From Symbiodinium natans (taxonomy: Eukaryota; Sar; Dinophyceae; Suessiales; Symbiodiniaceae): a DNA stretch of 60,000 nucleotides. The notes under the pieces were generated by a model. That model was given only the letters and a program-made list of their open reading frames with translations, did no database searches and had not been told where the DNA came from. Shown here in pieces: positions 45,001 through 57,633 of this stretch; position 1 is the stretch's first letter; each line of letters starts with the position of its first letter. Both the position numbers and the translations under genes were made by a program. The stretch lies in assembly GCA_905221605.1 (NCBI GenBank), contig CAJNDS010001668.1, positions 858,276 to 918,275 on the forward strand, written 5' to 3'.

Positions 45001-48000
45001 CCCGAAGCCCTAGTGACATCCCAAGTCCTAAGCCCGAGAACAAACTTGGGGCATCTGTGTGTCTGGGAAGTCAAAGGGCCACCCACAGGCCCCTAAAACT
45101 TTCCTAAACCCTGAACCCCTTAGCCCCTAAGCCCCTAGGCCCTGGCCGCAAAGCCTTGGATAGCTGTAGGTGTTGTTAATGCTTAGGGCGCGGGGCTTCG
45201 AGCTTGGTAGGGTTTTGTGTTGATTTGGGTATTTTGTCAGGGGGCCTGCTAACTACTTGCAGTTGGGGTTTTAGGCTTTTATTCTTCTAGGGGACCATCT
45301 AGCTGCAAGTGGGCCTTCAAACGGGTCCAAGCCAGCTTGTAGTTCCTTAACCCTAAACCCTAAACCCTACACCCATGTCGCCAACTCGTAGGTCGCTGTT
45401 TAGGGTTTAGGAATTTAGGGTTTAGGATTTAGGAAGTTAGGGTCAGAGCAGTAGGAAAAGACCTTCAACCCTGAACCCTAAACCCCATTGATTCCGGGGC
45501 TTGGTCCATTTGAGGTCAACTCAGAGCCGTTGAAACCTGAGTGGTAGCCGATTTCTCAAAGAATCCCCCAGTCAAAGGCTTATATACTCAGAGCCTAAGC
45601 CTGAAACCCTGGGTTTTTGCAACCCCTAGAGCCGAAAACCCTGGGTCATCCAAACGCCCAGGACTTCAAACCCTGGGTTCTTGGGATGTTCCCCCTTATA
45701 CCAGCAGTCCGTAATCGGTATTATAGCACCCCTACTATACTCCCCATTAAAGTAGAAGGGGGAACATCTCAACTACAAACCCTAGTAGCCCTCAAGAACC
45801 CCATTTAATCCTAGAAAACCCCGCTAAACCCTTTTGAACCCTAGACAACTTACACGCCTCTAGAACCGTAAGCCCTGGGATATGTAAACGCCTGGAAACA
45901 GGATTGGAAGCTGACGAAGAAGCTCACGACTCGGATCGAGGAGCTGGCCGCGGGTGAGTGGTGCTGCCCTCGGTGCCAGCAGCTAAGACATCGTTCGGAG
46001 TTCTGGGTTCGGGTGTTACTTGAAGGTTCATGGAGTAGGGATCTAACACCCCCCAAAGAAATACTAAAGCTAAGAACAAGATATTCACAAGCCCAGTTAT
46101 GAACTGCCAGCCTTGAACCTTCATGTAGGGCGAGGGTGCCATAAGGCACGCATTCCCAAGTCTCACATACCTGCGACACGTCAGGCTTTGAAGGTAGAAG
46201 GTCATTTCATTCAAGCGCCCTCCCACACGCCCTGGCCCTGAAACCCCACCGGCCCTAACAAAAAGCTGAGGTTCAACACGCGCATGAACGCCTTCAAGGC
46301 CAGTGGGGCCCTTTCCCTAAATCCTACACCTCCAAAACCCCTAAATCCCGAAGCCCCTGAACCCTAAAACCCAAACCCTTAACCTCTAAACCCCCCAAAC
46401 CCGATGTTGCTGGATCGGGTTCAGGGTTGGGATGTGCCCTCTTATACTCACAGTCCTTAATCGGGATTATAGTACAATCCCCCCTCCCCTATTTTCATTG
46501 TTGCTAGGCTTGGCAGGTCCTTCGGATATTTGTGATAAGAGGATCTGACTCAAGCTCGGGCCTGACAGGCCTCTATGCCCTAAAAGCGTAAAGTTTTGGG
46601 TTTAGGGTTGAAAGTTTAGGGTTTATATAAGGTTTAGGGCTTAGGGACCCTGAGCCCTCAACCCTGCGCCCCATGAAGCTCGGAAGGATTCCTGGAGCAT
46701 CTGGAGGCAGAAGCAATCAGCTTGGAAGGCGGCGGCGACTGTTGGGGGGGAGATTTCTTGGGTTCGGGGCTTTGGGTTTTGGCCTATCAGAGTTTTGGGG
46801 TGTACGCCGCCCTAGGCCCAAACCCAAAGCCCCGAAAACTCAAGCCCAGTTATGAACTGCCAGCCATGAACCTCCATATGTATGGCTGGGGCACCATAAG
46901 GCACGAACGCCCAGTCTCACACACCTGCGTCAACTTAGGCTTCAAAGGTGGAGGGCCATTTCATTCAGATGCCCTCCCACACGCCCTGGCCCTGAAACCC
47001 CAACGACCCTAGCAAAAAGCTGAGGTTCAACAGGCGCATCTGCACTCGCGATTTGGCGTGCTGTTGCCTGCTAGGAATCGCACGAAATTCCCCAAAACAG
47101 CTCAAACCGCTTGGACCCTAGACCCCGTAGCATACACCCTATAACGCCTATAAAGCCTATAAAACCTATAAAGACAATAAACCCTGCAAAAACCCCTTTT
47201 TTCTGTAAATCCTGAATCCTGGATCCCCAAACACGCAACTTCCTGGCAGGCTAGTGGAGGACAAAAGGAGAAGCCGCAGGACCGGGTTTAGGGTTTAGGG
47301 TTTAGGGGTTATAGGGGTTAGGGGTTAGGGTTTAGGGTTTAGGCTTTAGGGTTTAGGGTTTTGTTTCAACCCTCCGGGGCCTCTTTTTTGAGGGCTTAGG
47401 GGCCTGGGACTTTGTTTTTCCCTCTCTGAGCCAGTGTTTAGGGTTTAGGGTTTAGGGTTTAGGGTTTCGGGTTTCGGGTTTCGGGTTTGGGGTTTAGGGT
47501 TTAGGGTTCAGGGTTTAGGGTTTCGGGTTTTGGGGCCACCCTCAACCCTAAACAACCGGGAAAGGCGGTGGAGCCGGCGAAGGCCCCGGAGGCGCCAGCC
47601 GCCGAGGCGCCAGCCGCCGAGGCGCCAGCCGCCGAGGCTCGGAAAACCCAGCGTTGATCTTAGTTAAGGTTCATGAGGGTTTAGGGTTTAGGGTTTAGGG
47701 TTTCTTAGACTTTGTGAGGTTTATGGGGGTTAAAGGGTTATGGGCTTAATAGGGTTTATGGGGTTTGTATGGTTTATAGAGTTTAGGGTTTGGTGGGTTT
47801 TTTTTGTTTTAATTGGGGGGGGGGGGGGGTCCAGGGATCGTAGGTAGTTTCCCGACTGTCCCCGAGAGCACTACCCCCCAGGCTTGCCTAAGCATCACTG
47901 GATACCTCCCCCTCTTTTGGAACCGCCTCCCTCTTGGAGCCCTCTGACATGTTAGCACCTAAGGAATCAGGGAATTCGGGGTAGGCTAAACCCTAAACCC

Positions 48001-51000
48001 TAAACCCTAAACCCTAAACCCTAAACCCTAAACCCTAAACCCTAAACCCTAAACCCTAAACCCTAAACCCTAAACCCTAAACCCGAATGATGGGATCTCG
48101 GAGTCTCTGCAGGCAAGCGCAGAGGCCGCGGCAGAGGAGGCGAAGCCAAAGGCCAAGGCGTGCTGGGAGGGCTAAAGGGGTTTAGGGTTTAGGGTTTAGG
48201 GTTTAGGGTTTAGGGCAAGGATTCATGGTTCTTTCCGGGGTTAGGGTTTTTGAGCTGTAGGGCTTCTTGGCTGTCAGGTATAGGGGCAGTTAGGGTTCAG
48301 GGCTTTTGAGTGTGTAGGGCTGTTTTTTTGTTCTCGGGGTGGGGAAGGTCAGGGATCGGCTCAGATGCCCTTGTACCTTGACCTCAACACACTACACCTA
48401 GACCCAGAACACAAAGCAACCTCAACTCAAAGTCTGGGTTGCATGCAGCCCTCAAAAAGGTACATCCACCAATTACTTATTCCCCCTTCTGGTATTCTTA
48501 TAGGGTAGGGCTCAAGGTGCACATCTAGGTAATCGCCAGCCTAAACCCGTTTATCGCATAGCAGTGGACCAGGACGAGCCCATGGCGGCCGGCGTGGCCG
48601 ACGAGGAGCTACGTCTGTGTTGCTACTTATGCGCAAGTTGTGGGGCTTATGCGTCTCGGGCGGGTTCGAAGCTCCCCTACATTCCAAGCCCTGAGCCGTA
48701 AAATTTCCAAACACCACACTCTCCACCCGACACCCACATCCCTCGCGCCGTTCGTCGTCGTCGTCGTCCTCCTCCTCCTCCTCCTCCTCCTCCTCCTCGT
48801 CCTCCTCATCCTCCTCCTCGTCCTCTTTGGGGTGCGACCCGTTCAAACCCACGGTCGCACTCCTTTTTAAAAACAGAGTACACATCACAATCAAGGCAGC
48901 AAAGCCGGAATCCATTCACGCTATGGGTGAAGACAAACGAGAGGAGAGACAGAGACAGAGACAGAGACAGAGACAGAGACAGAGACAGAGACAGAGAGAG
49001 AGAGAGAGAGAAAGAAAGAGAAGAAAGGGGACAGAGAGGAGACGGAGACGAAGAAGAAGAAGAATAAGAAGAAGAAGAAGAACCAGGCCCCAAAATCCTG
49101 CACCCGACTGCTTCTCCTATTGAGGTACCTGGACCCTTACAGGCGACAGGAACGTGACCCTTACAATCCATGAACATGTTCCTCCAAATGCAACTGAGGG
49201 ATCCTAAACCCTATGCCTATGCCCTAACGCCTCTTTGGCTGTTTGCGCTCTCTGGGCCTACTCATCTCCTGGTCCCTGGTGGGTTGCAGTTGGCTGCGCG
49301 AGTCCTAGAAGCTTTGGCTGGTTTGGGGAGTTTGTCTCTAGACCCCTAAACCTGAAATAGCCATGGACCCTCAACCCTAGACCCTATTAAGGTTTAATCT
49401 CTAGACCCCTAAATGGACCCTAAAACCCAGACCCTAAACCCAAAGCCCCCTAGCCGGCAGAGGACTTGGACGTCTTTGGCGTGGCGGATGTCCTGGATGT
49501 GGGTAATGGTGAGCCGTGGGGGCCCCTGTGTTGCTCTTCGGTCTAGAGCTTAGGGTTTAGGGATAGGGTTTAGGGTTTAGGGATAGGGTGTAGGGTTTAG
49601 GGATAGGTTTTAGGGCTTTCGGGTTGAGGGTTTAAAACACACCCTAAACCCTCTGCCAAACCTTGATAACTGCCCCAAACCCTACCCTGAAGCCCCGAAC
49701 GCTGACCGAAGATATTTGGCTTGAGATGCACCCCGGTCCCCTTCCAGAACCCTCGGATTGAAGGTTTAGGGCTTAGGGTTTGGGGTTTACGGTTTAGGTT
49801 TTATAGGGTTTTGGAGTGTGCCGTCAGATTTAGAGGAACCCCGTTAAACAGGACTTCCCCATACATGCCTTTCCTGATTTGGGGAGACCCCCCCCCTTTT
49901 TTTCCACACTTTTTGGCGGATGAACTGGATATTTTTTGGTTTAGGGCTCAGGGGTCGAGGGTTATGTTTCGAGCGTTCGTCTCATGGAGCTTCTGGGGCT
50001 TAGGGTCTAGGGTTAGGGTTCAGGGTATGGGGTTCAGGGCAACTCTTATTGCGGTTTAGTGTTTGGGGCTGCGCACGTTTCCGCTTTCGGGTTGAAGGAT
50101 ACGCTGACTTCGCCGCCTCCTCTCCCGCAAAGCCTGAACCGCCCCAGGCTGTGCAGCCTCTTCTCCCCGGAAGACTGGATTCTTCTCGCCTTGCGCGTGG
50201 AGCTGCATCACATGGCCTACTCCTTCAGCAAGGCCCGAAAGACATTAGCACTGGGCTCAGCCTTCCTACGATTGAGGGGGGGCTTTAGGTTTTTAGAAGG
50301 CAATCTGAAGCCGAGAGGGGGGCAAGGGCGCATACACCGGTGCAGGTATTAGGGTTTACGGGCTTATTGGGTTTACGACATTAGGGGCACCTTCTTCGGG
50401 TCCTTGTTGCAAGGGGATCCACTATTTGGGGTTGGGGTTCCCCATTCCAATTTTCGTAAACCCCCCCTATACATCCAGAACTTAAACTGGCACTTGTGCT
50501 CGTACTTCGAGAAGTCCTTTCAGGGGTCTCCCCGAAAAGCAGGAAGTCTACGGCTTGTACCTTTCACCCTGAATACTTGGAGGTGTATGGGTACTTGCAA
50601 CCCATAGTATAAGTCTACATATACGTCACCTACTCATAGGCCTCAGGGGGCTTGTGAGTACAGTCATAATCGGGGTTGAAAAGTATACCTTGAACTTCCA
50701 AGTACCCAAGCCAGACTGCGAAGGACGTCGGGGACGTGGACTGCCCGGGCATGCACCTGGAGACCATCCCCTTCTACTACTTCAGGCCACTTTTTGGAAG
50801 CTGTTTAGGGTTTAGGGTTTAGAGTTTAAGTTTTCGGGGTCTCCAAGGAGTAACAAAACCCAGATCCCGCAACGCGACGGCCCTCAACTGGAACCAACAA
50901 AAAACTCCGAAGCATCTTGAACTCGTTTGAAACAAAACAGAACCCCAACTCTGCACCACTCAAAAACCCGAAATCCCCAAACCCGAACCGCCAGGAGGGT

Positions 51001-54000
51001 TTGCGGCTTCCGGTTTCGGATTTAGGTTAGGAGCAGGTTTTGGGGTCTAGGGTTTGGGGCTTAGGGTTTTAGGTTTAGGGTTTAGGGTTTAGAGCTTGGG
51101 GTTTGGGGTTTGAGGGTTTAGGGGCTGGGGTTGAGCTCTTGCCTACCCCAAAAGACCTCCATTGTTTTCAAACCCGAAGCCCCAGGCTACACACCCCCGC
51201 CCTCCCCCTGCGCCCCCCGAAGCCCGGCCTGTCATATAGGAATGTTATAACCTCACGCCCACGCCCGCAGCCCGCATGTTCCTGAGGTTATGGTTTAGGG
51301 AGTTCCGGGTTCGGTTTTTGCCATGAAACGTTGTTCAGGGAGTTTTAGGGTTCGGAAAATCCTTTGGGGATTCCTGCATTTGGGTGTTAAAGGTTACAGA
51401 GTCTTGGGGAGCAAGAGTTGAAGTGTTGCTACTTTACCTTGAACTTGCGTAAGATTTAGTGATTTTCAGGGCTTTAGGGTCTTTGGGTGCAGAAGGTGAC
51501 AGAAGTAAGGCCTTCCGCTCACTCCCTGCCCGGACAGGTACCTCAGGAAGCAGTTCGCCGTGCCAGACTGAGACCTGTTGAAACCCTAAACCCTTAAGCC
51601 CATCAAACCCTAAACGCCGAAACCCTTATACCCCATACCCTAACATATTCTATAGCCAAGCCCCGAAGTGCAACAGCATCCTCAACTCAACCCCCCCTTC
51701 ACCGACAAAAAGGTAAAGCCTCCTGATTCTGTCGCAAACCCCGTCAAGCAAGTTGGTAGATTGCCCTCAAGGTGTTAGGTAAACATCCCCAGCTTTCTCA
51801 ACCCGGGGCCACTCCCCACCTCAATTCCTGGGCCTTCACTCCAAACCCCTACAGCAACAAACCCAAATCCCCAAGTTGTCTGGGAAGAGCTAGAACGTAT
51901 TACCTCCCCCCCCCCCCCCCCCCCCCCCCAACTCTGAAGGTTAAAGCCGTTAGCTCCTTTTCGACAACTGGACAAGTGGGGTTTTCTGTAAACATCCCCA
52001 GCTTCCCGAAGCCTTCACTCCAAACCCTACATCCCCAGCACGCCATCAAAAACCCAAATCCCCAAATTTTCTGGGAAGAGCTGGAAAGTATTACCTTCCC
52101 CCCCCCCCCCCCCCCACAGAAAAAAGTCTAAAGGTTAGAGCCTTTAGCTCCATTTGAGAAACTGGACACGTGGGGCTGCCCCACAAAGGCAACCAACTAT
52201 GGCTTCGACTCCACCGAGCAAGTTCTTGAGTTGATCAAGGCCATTCTTTGAAGCTTTTTCTGGGTTTAGGGTTTAGGGTTTGGGGTTTAGGGCTTAGGGT
52301 TTAGGGTTTAGGGTTACGGTTTAGGGTTTAGGGTTAAGGGTTTAAGGTTTGTGGTTTAGGGTTTAGGGCGCAGGGTTTCTGGACTGCATGCACCTGTTGT
52401 AGGTGACTTGGTTCTGGGGTATAAGGGGAGAGGGGAGCAAAAGAGCCGCCTTCGGATTCTCTGAGGCAGCTGCTTACCCAAGCTTCCTGGTTCTTGGTAC
52501 AGTAAGAGGTTCCTCCATAGTCCACTGAAGGGCTACGGGTCATATGGGGGGGGGGGGGCGACAGGGAACCTTACTCCCTAATTCCATAGTACTGAGCCAC
52601 ACTTTTTGCGCAACCGGCTTAGAGAATATCAGGTCACGGATCAAGTTCAGGGTGTGGATGTTTTGGGTTTGGGGTTCGGTGTTTGGGGTAAAGCAAGATC
52701 ACTAGAACTTGGGTTGCTCCCCTTGCCAGAAAAAGTGCCAAATGTGCGTATACTTGAAAAAGAACCCTTATCGAAAACATGCACTTATTGTCAGAAATAT
52801 ACGTCTAAGCAACAAAAACCTTAAGCCCCCTCTACCCAGAGAGCCCAATACCACTTACCCTTAATTAAGGAATAGACCCTAAATTATATAGGGATCCTTC
52901 ATATGATTTACTAGTATATTCCTCATTTATGGGGTTTTGGGCTCTTTGGGTACAAGCCCTCCTGGTTTCTGGGGCGGATGGCCGCAGGACACGGTGTCCC
53001 TCAACGACAAGAAGGTGCTCACGCCTGAGCTCCCTCAGGAGTGACAGGTTTATGGCTCATAGGGTATAGGGTTACCCAAAGCTTCGGAGCTGTGAGTTCT
53101 GAGTTGGGAGGAATTATAAGCCGTGACTGCATTTTAGGGCTCATAGACTAAGGGTTTAGGGTGTTCAAGGGGTGCTAAGGATTTTCGGGTCTCGGGGGTA
53201 TGGGTTCGAGTTGGGGGGTTTCAAGCTCGAGAACTTAGGCTTGATGATAGTAAGGTCGACTTAGTTCCACCCAAACAGGCAGAAATAAAAACAAAAGTGA
53301 AAACCCAGTTGAAGCCTAGATCGACCCTATGTTCATCATTGATTACTGTATCGTTCTTACTGTAAGGAGTCGGAAAGCCGAAACTGTGCCTAGAAAGCCT
53401 AGTGAGCACGACAGAATCGCAACATCAAAGGGCATTTCAAGCTTCGATGGCCATGCCAGAAACCTTCAACCCGAAATACCGACCCTGTGACGCTAGACAG
53501 AACTTCCAGGTTCAGCTTCCTTAGGGTTTTTGTAGTTTTTCTATAGAAAACCACACAACACAATAGAGTTTGTATTTTCATCAAGAGCCTTGTTGTCCTT
53601 CAACAGAGCTTCGTATCGAGTCAGGACCTGGACAACTTCGACATCTTCCTGAAGCTGACGGAGGACTGCCGAAGGGAGCGGCAGCTGACACTTGACTGTT
53701 TATGGCTGAAGGCTCAAGGTACCCGTTACGAAGTTTTGGCCAGGCATGCGGGTTTAGAGTTTGGGAATTTAGGGTTTAGGGGTTTAGGCTCAGGGTTTTC
53801 GGTTTTGGGTTTATAAGCCTGACTTCATAGGGTTTTGTATGTAGGGCTGCCTGAAGCCCTGCTTGAATGTTCAGGCTACTTAGGTTCATCGGTATGTAGC
53901 TCCGGGCATTCGGGTTCACAATCAGGCCCTCCAAGAAACTCCCCGCAGCCTCGGAAGCCTCATGGGTTTAGCGTTTCAAGGTCGGTTTAGGGCTTAGAGT

Positions 54001-57000
54001 TTAGGGTTTGGGGTTTGGGGTTTAGGGTTTAGGGAACGTTTGCGGTTTCTGGGTCATGGGCATGTAATCCCAAACAAGGCTACCCCGCACATACCCTGAG
54101 TTCGAATAATCCCCACCAAGACTAGGTACCCTATTTTTCGGGAAGCCCTCACACAAAGGGGGGTTACAAAATGAGGGGTACCCTTTTCGGGGTCCTTAGT
54201 ATAAGGGTATCCTTCTGTTTTAGGATCTATATTGGGGGTCCCTTATTTTCGTAAACTCCCACATAGCGGTTTTTTTAAGGCAAAGACGCAAAGTGACCGG
54301 TGATGACAAGGCTCCTCGCAGGGGGCAGCTTCTTTCGGATCTCTTGGCCAAAAGCCTCGGGGCGCGCGTGGGAGGAGTACTTCGGGCCCCTCAAACATCA
54401 CCAAGGTGATCCCCCCACGACCTGCATAGAATCAGCTCGAAAGTTGTTTTAATAAAACCCGAGCCCTGAACGCTAATTCTTTGGGCCGTAAGCCCTAAGC
54501 CCTAAAGCCTAATCCCAAAAACCGTCTTTTGAAGCTCTTGAAGTCCCGAGCCCGCGAACTCATAAGCTGAAGACTCGCCCCTCCCCCCCCAAACCTCTCT
54601 AAACATCAGGCCGCGAGCAAAGAGCTTTGGGGTTTAGGGTTTAGGGTTTCGTAAGGCTTAGGGTTTAGGGTTTAGGGTTTAGGGTTTAGGGTTTAGGGTT
54701 TAGGGTTTAGGGTTTAGGGTTTAGGCTTCAGGGTTAGATGTAAGCTCCTCCTGCTTGGCGAACCGAACATCTAAGGAACATCGACCTGGGCGTCGGCCTC
54801 GCCTGTTTTGAAGCGGGTTGCAGGGCTTTGGGGTTGGGTGTTTAGGGTTTAGGGGTTTAGGGGTTTAGGGTTTAGGTTTTAGGGTTTAGGGGGTGTAGGC
54901 TCAACCCCATCGAGGTTTTCTAAGACTCTCGGATTTAGGGGGGGTTCAGGGCAGAGGGCTCAAGCTTAGGATCCTTATGGGGTGTTGAGGCTTTACGTTA
55001 CGAGGACTATTTAGGTTGACGTCATTTTTGAGGGGGCTGGGGGGAGGGGAAGGGGTGTTGGAACTTTCGGATTTAGGAAGTGTCCGGGGTTCACAGGGTC
55101 TCGAGGGTTTGTTGAGTTTTTGAGGGTGTTCAAAGTGTTAGGGTTTTGTGGCTTGAGGGGGGGGGGAAGTTCGGCTTAGGCTCTGTGATTCGGCCGCAAG
55201 CTTCAAGCCGCACGGATCTCTATACCCCCCAAAACCCTAAACCCTAAACCTTCACTGCATGATTCAAAAAGTGTAGGGTTTAGGGTTTAGGGGGGCCCTA
55301 AAACCCTAAACCCCAAACCTTAACCCCCCATTTCCTTTCTGGCAGGAGCAAGCTGCCATCCTCAAGTTCAACCAAGCTGCGTTGCTGGCCGCGCGCCGAG
55401 GGTTAGGTTTCAGAGCCTTTGGGTTTTAGATGTTTTTTTGCGAAAAAATCTTCTTTTTAGATGGGTAGGTGTTAGGGTTTTGGGGTTTTTAGAAAAGGTA
55501 GGCTTCAGGGGGTTGTAGGCTTTCGGGTCTTGGGGGCTTTCTGGGAACTGCTACCTTCTTAGGTTCGGATTCTCGTTGCTCTCAATCTCGGGTTTTGCTG
55601 TTGGCATGGGAGAGCTCACAGGATGGTTGTGGGATTAGAAACGGCTTAGGATTTAGGGCTTGGGGCTTCGGGTTGAGATTAAGTTGTAGTGGTTAGGGTG
55701 GATCTGTAGGATTTAGGGCCTAATTTTGGGGCTGATCCTTGAGGATTCGAGTCTCTGAAGGCAAAAGCAGCAAATTCGGAGAAATCCTGAGACCAGGCGC
55801 TCACCAAGCTTGCCTTTTCGCACCGACTCCAAGTGCAGGAACTGCAACCTGAAGCTCTGACAGCCCTACACACCCTCAAGCCAACATAGCACATCAATCA
55901 CGCCCCGAACCAAATCTTAAGCCCAAGAGCACACAGCACCCGACGAGGGTTCGGGGGTTTGGGGGTTGAGGGTTTAGGGGGGCTTAGGGGGTGTTAAGGT
56001 TAAGGTTTGCGGCCTATAAGCATGGCTGTTTAATATCGGTACGGTACGGTATTGCTTTACGACGGTATGCTGCGGTATGTATTGCGTGGTATTGCTGGCT
56101 TTCGGCACGGTCCGGTTCGGTACTGCAGCCACCCACCCTCCAGCCACCCGAAGCCACCTCCAGCCACCCACACCACCCCCCTCCAGCCACCCTCCAGCCA
56201 GCTGCCCTCCACCCAACCCCTCCACCCCATCCACCCCTCCAGCCACCCACCCCCTCCAGCCACCCCCTCCAGCCACCCACACCCCCTCCAGCCACCCACC
56301 CCCTCCAGCCACCCACCCCCTCCAGCCACCCTCCACTCTCCAGCCGCCCACCCCCTCCAGCCACCCAGCCAGCCACCCCCTCCAGCCACCCACCCCCTCC
56401 AGCCACACCCCCTCCAGCCACCCACCCCCAACACCAGCCACCACTCCCTCCTCCGCCACCCACAGGGTGGAGCTGAATGACTGGAGAGTCTGGCGGGGTT
56501 GGGTGGCTGGAGGTGGCTGAGGGCTGGAGGGGTGGGGGTGGCTGGAGGGCTGGGTGTGTGCGGTGTGCGCGGGCTAGTGGCTGGAGGGTGGGTGGCTGGA
56601 GGGGGTGGGTCTGGAGAGTGGGTGGCTGGTGGGTGGGGGTGGGTGGCTGGAGGCCTGGCTGGGGGGTGGGGGTAGGGGTGGCTGGAGGGCTGGTTGTTGT
56701 CGGTGCGATATTTTCCTGCACGGTTCGGTGCGGTACGGTAAGCTTCCTGCACGGTTCGGTGCGGTACGGTAAGCTTCCTGCACGGTTCGGTGCGGTACGG
56801 TAACGGTTCGGTGCGGTACGGCGGAATTGTATTGTTGAAACGCCCATGATAAGGGTTATATAAGTGTTCATGAGCGCAGGGTTGAGAGCTTAAGGTTCAG
56901 GGTACTAGGGGTTTAGATCTTCGTGTCTTTTTTCACAGGCTTTCGTACCTGAACCTCTTCATCGCATATTTGCGAATTCCTTCCCAGTCGTCTGTACAGC

Positions 57001-57591
57001 CTGAAGGTGTGTGTGTCTGAGTCGTCCCGGCTTAGGCTGTCGGACTTTCAACCTACTCTCAACCCTAAACCCTACACCCTAAACCCAAAACCCGAAACCC
57101 GAAACCCTAAACCCTATACCCTAAACCCTTAACCCTAAACTCTAAACCCTACAGAACATGACTTCTACCATCCGCCTCCTGTGCTAAGCCGATGGGCCCC
57201 GGTGTGCAGAAGGGCGGTCGCCCCAGTGCTTACATGGGTTTAGGGTGTAGGGTTTAGGGTTTTAGGGTTTAGGGTGTAGGGTTTAGGGTTTAGGGTTTAG
57301 GGTTTAGGGTTTAGGGTTTAGGGTTTAGGCTTCAGGGTGGCCTAGACCCTAAATCCTAAAACCAAAATCCTAAACCCTAAACCCCAAATCCTAAACCCCA
57401 AGCCCTAAATCCTAAACCCTGAACCCCAAACCCTAAATGTTCAGGGTTTAGGGTCTTCAGGGACTCTGATCCGATTTTTTGGCGGGCCCAAAGGTCTTGC
57501 GATATTGAAGGTTTTTGGCGGTTTTAAGCTTCAGGGCCCCGGCTTAGTGTGTGTACAGTTTCGGCTGGCCCTATGTGGACGAGACAGAGCG

Positions 57592-57633
<42 letters not shown>

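Noticed and set aside
48541-49177. Acidic (Glu/Asp) and Arg/Gln-rich frames resembling nuclear proteins
   Set aside because: Produced by CTC/GTC and CAGAGA microsatellites; the real coding signal here is only the short plus-strand exon near 48573.
55974-56871. Open frames of 140-285 codons on both strands, Pro/His- and Gly/Trp-rich
   Set aside because: They are the two strands of the CTCCAGCCACC minisatellite and its inverted copy.
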